DNA from: Paracidovorax avenae
GTDB lineage: Bacteria; Pseudomonadota; Gammaproteobacteria; Burkholderiales; Burkholderiaceae_C
Direction: 5' to 3'
Assembly (NCBI RefSeq): GCF_040892545.1
Contig: NZ_CP156079.1
Span: 5,491,501-5,555,500 of the forward strand
DNA: 64,000 nt
The position numbers and the translations under genes are program-made. The notes below the pieces were generated by a model. It ran no database searches and was not told the origin of the DNA. It was given only the letters and a program-made list of their open reading frames with translations. Of the stretch, positions 26,270-34,578 are shown piece after piece; the first letter of the stretch is position 1; every line of letters starts with the position of its first letter.

Positions 26270-27931
26270 TCAATGCACCACCATCAGCGTGAACGGCCAG
26301 ACATACGCCTGCATCGTCACGTACAGCCCCACCAGGCAGGCCAGCGCGATGGAGTGGAAGAACACATAGCGCAGGATCTCGCCCTCGCGGTCGAACCAGC
26401 GCGTGGCGGTGGAGGCCACCACGATCGACTGCGCGTCGATCATCTTGCCCATCACCCCGCCCGAACTGTTGGCCGCGCCCATCAGGTTGGGCGACAGTCC
26501 CAGCTGCTCGGCCGCCACCTTCTGCATGCCGCCGAACAGCACGTTGGAAGCCGTGTCGGACCCCGTGAGCGCCACGCCCAGCCAGCCCATCAGCGTGCCG
26601 AAGAACGGGTACAGCACGCCCGTGTTGGCGAAGGCCAGGCCCAGCGTGGTGTCCGTGCCCGAATAGCGGGTGAGCGTGCCCAGCGCCAGCATCAGCACGA
26701 TGGTGAGCAGCGAGAACTTCACCAGCCAGATCGTCTTGAAGAAGGTGCGCACGATGGCCACCGGGTTGTATTTCATGAACAGCGCGCTGACGATGGCCGA
26801 CAGCAAAATCGCCGTGCCGGTGGCCGACAGCAGGTTCAGGGTATAGACCGCGCCCTCCTTGGTGGGCACGGGCACCACGGGTGGCACCTTCTCGATCAGG
26901 TTGTGCAGCCCCGCCATGGGGAAGGACGGTGCGAACAGGCCGTTGAGCCAGGCCTTGACGGGCGGCAGCCCCCAGATGAACACGAACACCGACAGGATGG
27001 CCCAGGGCATCCAGGCCGCCACCAGCTCGGCGCGGGTGTGGCGCGCCACGGGCTGGGGCGGCTTGGCCTCGGCCGCGCTCACGTCGTTGCCGCGCAGCGA
27101 GGGCGAGGTCCATACCGACTTCGGCTTCCAGACACGCAGGAAGGCGATCAGGCAGACCATGGACACGATGGCCGCGATGATGTCCACCAGTTCCGGCCCG
27201 ATGAAGTTGGAGACCAGGAACTGCGGCACCGCGAACGAGACGCCCGTGACCAGGATGGCCGGCCAGATCTCCATCATGCCCTTGCGCCCCGCGAAGGCCC
27301 AGATCAGCCAGAACGGCACCAGCAGCGAGAAGAACGGCAACTGCCGGCCCACCATGGCCGTCACCGCCATCACGTCGTAGCCATGCACCTTGGCCAGCGT
27401 GAGGATGGGCGTGCCCAGCGCGCCGAAGGCCACCGGAGCCGTGTTGGCGATGAGCGAGAGCCCCGATGCCGCAAGCGGCGAGAAGCCCAGCCCGATGAGG
27501 ATGGCCGCCGTCACCGCCACCGGCGTGCCGAAGCCCGCCGCCCCTTCGAAGAACGCGCCGAAGCAGAAAGCGATCAGCAGCAGCTGGATGCGCCGGTCCT
27601 CCGTGATGCCCGAGAGCGAGTCCTGCAGCACCTTGAAGCTGCCGTTCTGCTCCGTGAGCTGGTGCAGGAAGATGATGTTGAGCACGATCCAGCCGATCGG
27701 CAGCAGGCCCGTGAAGCCCCCCAGCAGCGCGGCCCGGCCGGCCATGTCCGCCGGCATGCCGTAGGCGAAGACGGCCACGAGCAGGGCCGCGACGAGCCCC
27801 ATGCCCGCGGCGATGTGCGCCTTGATGTGGAAGAAGCCGAGGGCCGCCAGCATGACCACCACCGGAACCGCCGCGAGGGCGGTGGAGAGGACCATGCTGC
27901 CGAACGGGTCGTAGATTTGCTGCCAGGCCAT
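26270..27931 (-). CDS. lldP: L-lactate permease
   Basis: A 553-residue inner-membrane permease of the LctP family with about 12-14 helices. Typical stretches are AFCFGAFFEGAAGFGTPVAVTAAILIGLGF and TGSDTASNVLFGGMQKVAAEQLG. It imports lactate (and glycolate in some species) with protons. Length matches the family (about 550). No lactate dehydrogenase gene adjoins. It is convergent with the IclR gene and lies 205 bases downstream of mnmA on the same strand. Confidence 0.95.
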   Translation of the reverse strand: MAWQQIYDPFGSMVLSTALAAVPVVVMLAALGFFHIKAHIAAGMGLVAALLVAVFAYGMPADMAGRAALLGGFTGLLPIGWIVLNIIFLHQLTEQNGSFKVLQDSLSGITEDRRIQLLLIAFCFGAFFEGAAGFGTPVAVTAAILIGLGFSPLAASGLSLIANTAPVAFGALGTPILTLAKVHGYDVMAVTAMVGRQLPFFSLLVPFWLIWAFAGRKGMMEIWPAILVTGVSFAVPQFLVSNFIGPELVDIIAAIVSMVCLIAFLRVWKPKSVWTSPSLRGNDVSAAEAKPPQPVARHTRAELVAAWMPWAILSVFVFIWGLPPVKAWLNGLFAPSFPMAGLHNLIEKVPPVVPVPTKEGAVYTLNLLSATGTAILLSAIVSALFMKYNPVAIVRTFFKTIWLVKFSLLTIVLMLALGTLTRYSGTDTTLGLAFANTGVLYPFFGTLMGWLGVALTGSDTASNVLFGGMQKVAAEQLGLSPNLMGAANSSGGVMGKMIDAQSIVVASTATRWFDREGEILRYVFFHSIALACLVGLYVTMQAYVWPFTLMVVH

Positions 27932-28136
27932 GCGCTTGTCTCCGTTGGATGAACGATGTTTTCTTTCTCTCGGGCGCAAAGACGGGCGCGTGCAGCGCCC
28001 GGCACGGCGCCGGGCGCCGCGGAAAACATGATCAACGCAGTAAGGGATTTTTCAAAGCGCGGCAGCACCGCGGGAAGCGATCTTTCCCGCAAAAGCCCCA
28101 GGGACAAACCCTCTGGTCCCGGCCCGGCGTCTTGCG

Positions 28137-29273
28137 CTAAGCCGCGCCGTTCGCAGGCCCGGCCGCCGTGATCACCCCGCCTCCCAGGCACACTTCGCCG
28201 TCGTACAGCACCGCACTCTGCCCCGGCGTCACCGCCCATTGCGCCTCGGGAAATGAGAGCGCGAAATCCCCCCCCTCCGCCTGCGTGACGCTGCAGGCCG
28301 CATCCTGCTGGCGGTAGCGCGTCTTGGCCGCACAGGCGCCAGCGGCCGGCGGCCGGCCCGCCACCCAGCTCGCGTCAGTGGCCTGCAGCGTGTGCGAGAG
28401 CAGCCAGGGGTGGTCGTGCCCCTGCACCACGCGCAGCACGTTGCGCTCGACCTCCTTGCGCGCGACGAACCAGGGCGCGTGCTCGCCGCCGCCGCGCTGC
28501 GCGCCTTTGTCCTTCACGCCGCCGATGCCCAGGCCCTGGCGCTGGCCCAGCGTGTAGAACGAGAGACCCACGTGCTGCCCCAGCCTGCGCCCCCGGTCAT
28601 CCAGGATCGGGCCCGGCGCGTGCTGGATGTAGCGGTTCAGGAATTCGCGGAACGGCCGCTCGCCGATGAAGCAGATGCCGGTGGAGTCCTTCTTCTTCGC
28701 GTTGGGCAGGCCGATCTCTTCCGCGATGCGTCGCACCTCGGTCTTGCGCAGCTCGCCCACGGGAAACAGCGTGCGCGAGAGCTGCGCCTGGTTCAGGCGG
28801 TGCAGGAAATAGCTCTGGTCCTTGGCCGGGTCCAGCCCCTTGAGCAACTCGTGCAGGCCCGTGGCAGGGTTGTGGCGCACGCGGGCGTAATGGCCGGTGG
28901 CGATCTTTTCCGCGCCCACGCGCATGGCGTGGTCCAGGAAGGCCTTGAACTTGATCTCGGCATTGCAGAGCACGTCGGGGTTGGGCGTGCGGCCGGCCTC
29001 GTACTCGCGCAGGAACTCGGCGAACACGCGGTCCTTGTACTCGGCCGCGAAGTTGACGTGCTCGATCTCGATGCCGATCACGTCGGCCACGGCCGCGGCA
29101 TCGACGAAATCGACGTTGGAGGAACAGTACTCGCTGTCGTCGTCGTCCTCCCAGTTCTTCATGAAGATGCCCACGACTTCGTGGCCCTGCTGCTTCAGGA
29201 GGTGGGCGGTCACCGCGGAATCCACGCCGCCGGAGAGTCCGACGACGATGCGCTGCTTGGGGGAGGCTGTCAT
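28137..29273 (-). CDS. mnmA: tRNA-specific 2-thiouridylase MnmA
   Basis: 378 residues. MnmA makes 2-thiouridine at the wobble base U34 of tRNAs for Lys, Glu and Gln. Visible are the PP-loop SGGVDS (14-19), the nucleophile Cys103 (NPDVLCN) and the persulfide-carrying Cys201 (DSTGICF). The C-terminal beta-barrel carries an insertion ([15 protein letters not shown]) relative to the E. coli protein. The Nudix gene just upstream on the same strand is a common Betaproteobacteria arrangement. Confidence 0.97.
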   Translation of the reverse strand: MTASPKQRIVVGLSGGVDSAVTAHLLKQQGHEVVGIFMKNWEDDDDSEYCSSNVDFVDAAAVADVIGIEIEHVNFAAEYKDRVFAEFLREYEAGRTPNPDVLCNAEIKFKAFLDHAMRVGAEKIATGHYARVRHNPATGLHELLKGLDPAKDQSYFLHRLNQAQLSRTLFPVGELRKTEVRRIAEEIGLPNAKKKDSTGICFIGERPFREFLNRYIQHAPGPILDDRGRRLGQHVGLSFYTLGQRQGLGIGGVKDKGAQRGGGEHAPWFVARKEVERNVLRVVQGHDHPWLLSHTLQATDASWVAGRPPAAGACAAKTRYRQQDAACSVTQAEGGDFALSFPEAQWAVTPGQSAVLYDGEVCLGGGVITAAGPANGAA

Positions 29274-29364
29274 CCCCGGGATTGTATTTTTCGGGCGGGG
29301 GGCCTGCTCGCGGCGCGCGCCAAAGGCCTGCTGCCCGCAGGCCGTCCACGCGACTGCTGCCGCT

Positions 29365-29847
29365 TCAGCTCCCGCGCAGCACGCTCGCGTCGGTGTGGAT
29401 CATGTCCACCGGATGCCGCTGCCCGGCGAGGTAGTCCTCGATGCAGCGCATCACCAGCGGGCTGCGGTGGCGGTCGGCGCAGGAGCGCAGTTCATCGGGC
29501 GTCATCCACACGGTGCGCACGATGCCGTCGTCGAGCGAGCGCCAGGCGTGGTGCGCGCCCAGCGTGCCCGTGAAGGCGAACCGCAGGTAGGTGATGTCGT
29601 CGCCCGTGCGGGTGCGCGTGAAACGGTTGAGGTAGATCCCGACCAGCGCGGTGGCGGTGAAGTCGTAGGCCGTTTCTTCCAGCACCTCGCGCACGCAGGC
29701 CTGTTCGGGCGACTCCCCTGGGTCGAGATGCCCGGCGGGATTGTTGAGCCGCAGCCCGTCGGCCGTGTCCTCTTCCACGAGGAGGAAGCGGCCTCCCTGC
29801 TCGATGACGGCGGCCACGGTGACGTTGGGTTTCCAGCGGTTGGGCAT
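29365..29847 (-). CDS. Nudix hydrolase (NudJ-like)
   Basis: A 160-residue Nudix protein. The box reads [25 protein letters not shown], matching Gx5Ex7REUxEE; the usual Gly after EE-T is Ala. The start [14 protein letters not shown] at 29847 matches NudJ-like phosphatases that act on thiamine/HMP pyrophosphates and nucleotides; an upstream ATG at 29865 is possible. It precedes mnmA on the same strand, as nudJ does in E. coli. Confidence 0.92.
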   Translation of the reverse strand: MPNRWKPNVTVAAVIEQGGRFLLVEEDTADGLRLNNPAGHLDPGESPEQACVREVLEETAYDFTATALVGIYLNRFTRTRTGDDITYLRFAFTGTLGAHHAWRSLDDGIVRTVWMTPDELRSCADRHRSPLVMRCIEDYLAGQRHPVDMIHTDASVLRGS

Positions 29848-29901
29848 GGCGCGCATTATGACCATACGGCGGCGGAGCGAGCCAGTCCCGGCACGGCCCC
29901 G

Positions 29902-30804
29902 TCAGGGCCGCGCGGGTGCCGGCCGCAGCACCAGCCAGAGCGCCACCGCGATCAAGGCGCCGCCCGCGGCGTGCGCAACGGTCACGGTTTCGTCCAGCAG
30001 CAGCCAGCCCCAGGCCACGCCGAACGCCGGCACCAGGAACGTCACGGAGAGCGCCTTGAGCGGCCCCACGTCCGCGATCAGCCGGAAATACAGCACGTAG
30101 GCCCAGGCGGTGCAGAGCAGCCCCATGGCCAGCAGCGCCGCCCAGACCTGCACGGGCGCCGTGGACCACTGGCTTGCAAGGCCCGGCTGGTTCCAGGCCT
30201 GCCATGCCGCCCACGGCGCCAGCGCCAGCACGGCGCCCCACTGGCTGCCCAGCGCGACCAGGCGGCTGTCCAGCCCGCCGCGTGCGGTGATCCAGCGGCG
30301 CGTCAGGAAGCCCGCGAGGCCGTAGCAGGCCGTGGCCGCCAGGCACGCCGCGATGCCCGCCGCGACCGGCATGGTGAGGGCGACCGGCCCGGCCTGGGCC
30401 AGCACCGCCACGCCGGCCATGCCGAGCAGCACGCCCGCGGCGCCCGCGCCGGTGATGCGCTCGCCGAAGGCCGCAGCGCCGATGAGCACACCCATGAGCG
30501 GCGTGGTGGCGTTCAGCATCGCGCTGTAGCCGGCGGGCAGCACCCGCGCGGCCAGCGCGAACATGCAGAACGGAATGCCCGAGTTGACCACCCCGAGCAC
30601 GAGCACCGCCCCCTGGCGCCCCCGGAACGCCAGGCGCTGCCGCGTCAACACCACCAGCGCCATCAGCCCCAGGGCGGCGAGCAGCACGCGCCCGAAAGCC
30701 GTGGGCACGGCACCCAGCGCCGGGACGGTGTAACGGGTGAAAAGAAAGCTCCCGCCCCACAGGGCGGCGAGCAGGAAAAGGCGCAGCAGGCTGGCGGAAG
30801 ACAT
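29902..30804 (-). CDS. EamA/DMT-family transporter
   Basis: 300 residues with about ten hydrophobic segments in two EamA repeats (LLAALWGGSFLFTRY at the start; SVTFLVPAFGVAWGWLLLDE in the second repeat). Likely a metabolite exporter with unknown substrate. It is divergent from a GcvA-like LysR regulator at 30940. ATG at 30804 is chosen; an upstream in-frame ATG would add a non-membrane leader. Confidence 0.91.
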   Translation of the reverse strand: MSSASLLRLFLLAALWGGSFLFTRYTVPALGAVPTAFGRVLLAALGLMALVVLTRQRLAFRGRQGAVLVLGVVNSGIPFCMFALAARVLPAGYSAMLNATTPLMGVLIGAAAFGERITGAGAAGVLLGMAGVAVLAQAGPVALTMPVAAGIAACLAATACYGLAGFLTRRWITARGGLDSRLVALGSQWGAVLALAPWAAWQAWNQPGLASQWSTAPVQVWAALLAMGLLCTAWAYVLYFRLIADVGPLKALSVTFLVPAFGVAWGWLLLDETVTVAHAAGGALIAVALWLVLRPAPARP

Positions 30805-30939
30805 GGCGGAACGCAATCCTGGCAGGTTGTATGGACAAGGAGTACGGCCGCAGTGCAGCCGCGGGGTCATTCTCGGCAGGAGGTTGCAGTGCAGGCAAAC
30901 GATTTATCCTCTCGTACCGTTTAGCTGAAGTGAACAGTC

Positions 30940-31818
30940 ATGCGCCTGCCTCCCCTCGTTTCCGTGCGCTTCTTCGAAGCGGCGGCCCGCCACCTGAGCG
31001 TGCGCGCCGCCGCCGCGGAACTGCACGTGACACCGGGCGCGGTATCGCAGCAGCTGCGCCGGCTGGAAGGCTTCCTGGGCTGCGCGCTGTTCGAGCGGCT
31101 GCCGCGCGGGCTCGCGCTCACCCCGGCGGGACGCGACTACCTTGCGGCCTGCGCCGAGGCGCTGGCACTCGTCGGCCACGCCACGGCACGCCTGCAGGCG
31201 CTGGGGCAGCGGCGCGTGGTGCGGCTCAGCTGCACCGCCGGCTTCGCGGTGCAGTGGCTGGTGCCGCGGCTGGAGGATTTCTCGCGCCTGGCACCGGACG
31301 TCGATGTGCACGTGAGCACCAGCGACCGCGTGGTCGATCTGGCGTCCGAAGACATCCATTTCGCGGTACGCCATGGCCTGGGCGTGGCACCGGGGCTGCA
31401 GGCCGAGGTGCTGGTGGCCGACGACCTGGTGCCGGTCTGCAGCCCGCGCCTGATCGCGCCCCGGCGCGTGCCCCGCGTCACCGACATCACCGGCGCCCGG
31501 CTGCTGCACGACGGGCACCGTGGCGACTGGCGGCTCTGGTGCGAGGCGAACGGGGCCTTGGGCGTGGACTGCAACCAGGGCGTGGTGTTCACGCACTCCA
31601 ACGGCTCGATCGAGGCTGCCCTGGCAGGCCGGGGCTTCGCCCTGGCGCGGCAGGGCTTCGTGGCGCAGGAGATCGCGGCGCGCGCGCTCGTGGCCGTGCG
31701 GTCGGCCGCGCTGGCAACGCCGCTGGCCTACCGGCTGGTGCACCGGCCCGAAGTGCTGGTGGACCCGGCGCTGCGCGGCTTTCGCGACTGGATCACCGCA
31801 CAGGCCACCGCCTCCTGA
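30940..31818 (+). CDS. LysR-family regulator (GcvA-like)
   Basis: 292 residues; the N terminus MRLPPLVSVRFFEAAARHLSVRAAAAELHVTPGAVSQQLRRLE belongs to the GcvA-like branch of LysR regulators. The effector domain includes SDRVVDLASEDIHFAVRHG, again as in GcvA. It lies divergent from the DMT transporter across 135 bases and probably regulates it. Confidence 0.93.
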   Translation: MRLPPLVSVRFFEAAARHLSVRAAAAELHVTPGAVSQQLRRLEGFLGCALFERLPRGLALTPAGRDYLAACAEALALVGHATARLQALGQRRVVRLSCTAGFAVQWLVPRLEDFSRLAPDVDVHVSTSDRVVDLASEDIHFAVRHGLGVAPGLQAEVLVADDLVPVCSPRLIAPRRVPRVTDITGARLLHDGHRGDWRLWCEANGALGVDCNQGVVFTHSNGSIEAALAGRGFALARQGFVAQEIAARALVAVRSAALATPLAYRLVHRPEVLVDPALRGFRDWITAQATAS

Positions 31819-31855
31819 GCCGGGCGCACCGGCATGTCGGCCCGCCGCCACCGGC

Positions 31856-31916
31856 TTCGCGCCTGCGGGCACGCATTCGCGCACCTGCTTACAGAAGGTT
31901 TTCCGCCCTCCAGACT
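31856..31916 (+). promoter_or_regulatory. PIP box and -10 element of a HrpX-type promoter
   Basis: TTCGC at 31856-31860 and TTCGC at 31876-31880 are separated by exactly 15 bases, a perfect plant-inducible promoter box (TTCGB-N15-TTCGB). A -10-like CAGACT (YANNNT) starts at 31911, 30 bases after the box, the expected distance. HrpX/HrpB-class activators of group II type III secretion bind this element. It precedes the 31943 gene by 63 bases. Confidence 0.88.
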
Positions 31917-31942
31917 CCGGTTTATTTTTCCCGATAAATCCA

Positions 31943-33859
31943 ATGTCTGCGATCAACAGTTCCTCCGTTTCCACTGCAGCCGCGCAGCGGCCCGCATCCC
32001 CGCCGGACGCAGCCGCGTCCCCGGCCAGTCCGCCGCGTGAATCCTTGCGCGCCCGGTTGCCGGCGGGGATGCCCTCCCCGGCCCAGCGGCCCGGCCGCAC
32101 CGAAGGCGGCGCCACGCCGCCACGCGCCCCCCTGCCAGTGCCACCCTCGCCATCCGAGGCCTCGGCCGCATCTGCGGCCGGGAGCCCGGCCCGGCTCGCG
32201 GAGATCGCTCCGGAGGACGCGGGCGGCCCCCCGCCCGGCCCCGCCGGGACGCGGCAGCGCCTGGGGCAATTCCTCAAGACCATGGGGAGCATGGTCGACG
32301 CCCGAACGGCCGTGATGCGCGGCGACGACGCGGAATTCATGCAGGAGTTCAAGGGCCGCGCAGACCCGGAGCGCGGCGTGCTTCCCGCTGGCAGCACGCT
32401 GCCGGAACTGCGAAACGCCGCGCAGGCGCTGCGTACGCAGTTGCTGGCGCGGGACGTCCCCGACGAGCTCCAGACGCGATTCGAGGGGCGGCTCGCGCAC
32501 CTGGATTCCACGCTGGAGGCGCTGGAGACCGAGCAGCCGCTGGCACGCCGCGCCGCGGTCTATCTCGGCATGAACGCGCTGCTGCCCGTCCTGCCTGTCG
32601 CCGTCGCCTTCCGCGGCCACCAGAACCAGTTCGAGGCCGAACTGGCGGGCCTCTACGCCAAGACCGCCCTGATGGCGATCGGCTCGGCACGCTCGCCCAC
32701 GGGGGCGAACTGGCACAGCGCCATGGACCATTTCATGTCGCGCCACTACATCAACGTGGTGCAGGCGGTGATCTTCGCGTTGCCCACGTTCGTGCCGCAG
32801 CTGCAAAAGCTCAACAGTCACCCTGCCTTCAACGTGGGCGCCGGCATGGTGTCCACCGCGGCGCTGTTCCTCGGGTTCCTGGGCAAGGAGACGCGGGAGA
32901 TCGCCAACCGCATGCGCCACGGCGTGCCGGACCCGGAGCTCGCGGAGGTGGGCACCCGCCTGCAGGAGGCGACCATGTTCCCTGACACGCCCCGGGAGCC
33001 GGCCACCGAAGGCTCGGACGAGGCCGTGCAGGCCGCCCGCGAAGCCGCCGTCCAGGCGCGCACCGCCCTCTCGCAGGCGCTGGACCTGGCCCGCGCCGAC
33101 CAGAGGGCCGTCACCGACGCCAAGGCCAGCTTCCTGGCCCAGGGCGACGGCAAGGAGCTCAGCCCGGTCACCAGCAAGCAGCTGACGCTGGTCGCGGATG
33201 CATTCCTGTCCATCGCCACCGACCTGGAGCGCGTGCTGCACCCCGCGGGCCTGCCCGAGCAGGCCGCCTCGGCCGCCAACGAAGCCCAGCAGGAAGCCGA
33301 GAAAGCCGAACGCATCGCGAAATACGCCCTGGCGGCCTTCACCGGTGCCGTCTGCGCGACCACGACCGGCCTGATGTACCCCGACCAGATCGGGATGGTG
33401 GATCTGGCGTCCGACGCGGCGTTCACCGTGGCCCTGATGGTCGCCAACGCCCGCAATCCCAACGTCACGCGCCGCGATGCGCTCGACGAGTTCAAGTCGT
33501 TCGCGGGGCTCAGCCTCGTGATGATCGCGGTGCTGACGGCCAACCACGCCGCGGACGATTTCATCGAGAAGAACACCACCGGCATGCTGGCGGGGGCAGC
33601 GGCCATGGCCCTGCTCAACGTTTCCATTCCCGGACCGGTGGGCCACCTGGCCGGCGCGGGCCTGGAAAAGATGTACGCGGGACTGCAGTCGATGCGGCCC
33701 GCGGAACTCTCCCAGGCGCTGCGCGGCATCGGGCACAACGCGATGGAGTGGCTGCGGGAGCGGTTCATGGGCGCGGCACCGGCACCGGTACCGTCGAGCG
33801 TCGAGATCCACGAGATCCAGGAGCCGGAGACTCCGCGCCACGCGCCTGTGGCCCACTGA
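31943..33859 (+). CDS. Candidate type III secreted effector (PIP-box controlled)
   Basis: 638 residues. The first about 105 are Ser/Pro/Ala-rich and without hydrophobic signal, as in type III secretion leaders (MSAINSSSVSTAAAQRPASP...). The rest is helical with hydrophobic stretches near 204-223, 271-286, 298-313, 460-480, 521-533 and 547-562, and an acidic/amphipathic part between (about 355-460). This suggests membrane association in the host cell. No catalytic motif or named effector family is recognised. The perfect PIP box 63 bases upstream is the main evidence for HrpX control and effector status. ATG at 31943 is the first after the promoter. Confidence 0.82.
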   Translation: MSAINSSSVSTAAAQRPASPPDAAASPASPPRESLRARLPAGMPSPAQRPGRTEGGATPPRAPLPVPPSPSEASAASAAGSPARLAEIAPEDAGGPPPGPAGTRQRLGQFLKTMGSMVDARTAVMRGDDAEFMQEFKGRADPERGVLPAGSTLPELRNAAQALRTQLLARDVPDELQTRFEGRLAHLDSTLEALETEQPLARRAAVYLGMNALLPVLPVAVAFRGHQNQFEAELAGLYAKTALMAIGSARSPTGANWHSAMDHFMSRHYINVVQAVIFALPTFVPQLQKLNSHPAFNVGAGMVSTAALFLGFLGKETREIANRMRHGVPDPELAEVGTRLQEATMFPDTPREPATEGSDEAVQAAREAAVQARTALSQALDLARADQRAVTDAKASFLAQGDGKELSPVTSKQLTLVADAFLSIATDLERVLHPAGLPEQAASAANEAQQEAEKAERIAKYALAAFTGAVCATTTGLMYPDQIGMVDLASDAAFTVALMVANARNPNVTRRDALDEFKSFAGLSLVMIAVLTANHAADDFIEKNTTGMLAGAAAMALLNVSIPGPVGHLAGAGLEKMYAGLQSMRPAELSQALRGIGHNAMEWLRERFMGAAPAPVPSSVEIHEIQEPETPRHAPVAH

Positions 33860-33861
33860 GC

Positions 33862-33885
33862 AGGCAGGGGGCATGCCCCCTGCCT
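33862..33885. terminator. Perfect 24-bp palindrome between effector and GNAT genes
   Basis: AGGCAGGGGG-CATG-CCCCCTGCCT is a perfect palindrome 2 bases after the effector stop codon; it touches the stop codon of the convergent GNAT gene. A bidirectional terminator is likely from its position, though no T-run follows. Confidence 0.55.
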
Positions 33886-34435
33886 ACAGCAGGCGCTCCA
33901 TGTACACCGCCTGCACGCCATAACCCGCCAGGCGTTCGTGCGCCTCGGCCGATGCAGGCTCGCGCGCCGCATAGCCCTGGCGCTCCCAGTAGGCACGCGA
34001 GCCCTGCACCGAGACGAGGGCGGTGTGCCGCAGCCCGGCAACGCGGGCTTCGTGCCACAGGGTCTCCAGCAGCGCGCGGGCCAGTCCGCGCCCTGCACAT
34101 TCCGGCAGCACGGCCATGTCGTGCAGGTAGAGCGTGTCGGGCGGTCCGTCCGGGGTCTCGAAATCACCGTGCAGCGCGGTCACCTTGCCCCGCACGGTGC
34201 GGTAGGCGGCCAGGTAGGCCTGCACGGAGCCGGGCGCCCCGGCGACCAGCGAACAGTTCACGGGACTGGACAGCCGCCGCGCGAAAACGTCGGCACTTTC
34301 GAGGAATCCCTCCCCATAGCAGGCCCGCTGCACTGCGAGCAGGCCGGGCAGGTCCTGCACGCCCAATCGGCGTATGAGCGGCGCGGGAACCGTGGAAGGG
34401 GCGGGCGTGGCGGTCGGATCGGCAGGAGAGCGCAT
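33884..34435 (-). CDS. GNAT-family N-acetyltransferase
   Basis: A 183-residue acetyltransferase. Motif A is LHDMAVLPECAGRGLARALLETL (R/Q-x-x-G-x-A), the acetyl-CoA pyrophosphate-binding loop, followed by the typical ALVSVQGSRAYWERQGY. Substrate unknown. ATG at 34435 is chosen; the frame extends upstream to 34570 with low-complexity sequence. It is convergent with the effector and diverges from the GGDEF gene. Confidence 0.88.
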   Translation of the reverse strand: MRSPADPTATPAPSTVPAPLIRRLGVQDLPGLLAVQRACYGEGFLESADVFARRLSSPVNCSLVAGAPGSVQAYLAAYRTVRGKVTALHGDFETPDGPPDTLYLHDMAVLPECAGRGLARALLETLWHEARVAGLRHTALVSVQGSRAYWERQGYAAREPASAEAHERLAGYGVQAVYMERLL

Positions 34436-34578
34436 GAATCCATGTGTTCCGGTCGGGTTCGGGAGGCAACCCGGCCGTGGAGAGGCACCGTATGTAATAG
34501 AGTGCAGACAGTACATCACAACGCGATCAGTGCTCCGGCGGGCGGGTGGGCCCGGGCCGGTGGCGGCCACGTGCCTTC

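Noticed and set aside
27995..28017. GC-rich hairpin (9-bp stem) between mnmA and lldP as an intrinsic terminator
   Set aside because: There is no T-run on the minus strand, and GC-rich stems are common by chance here.
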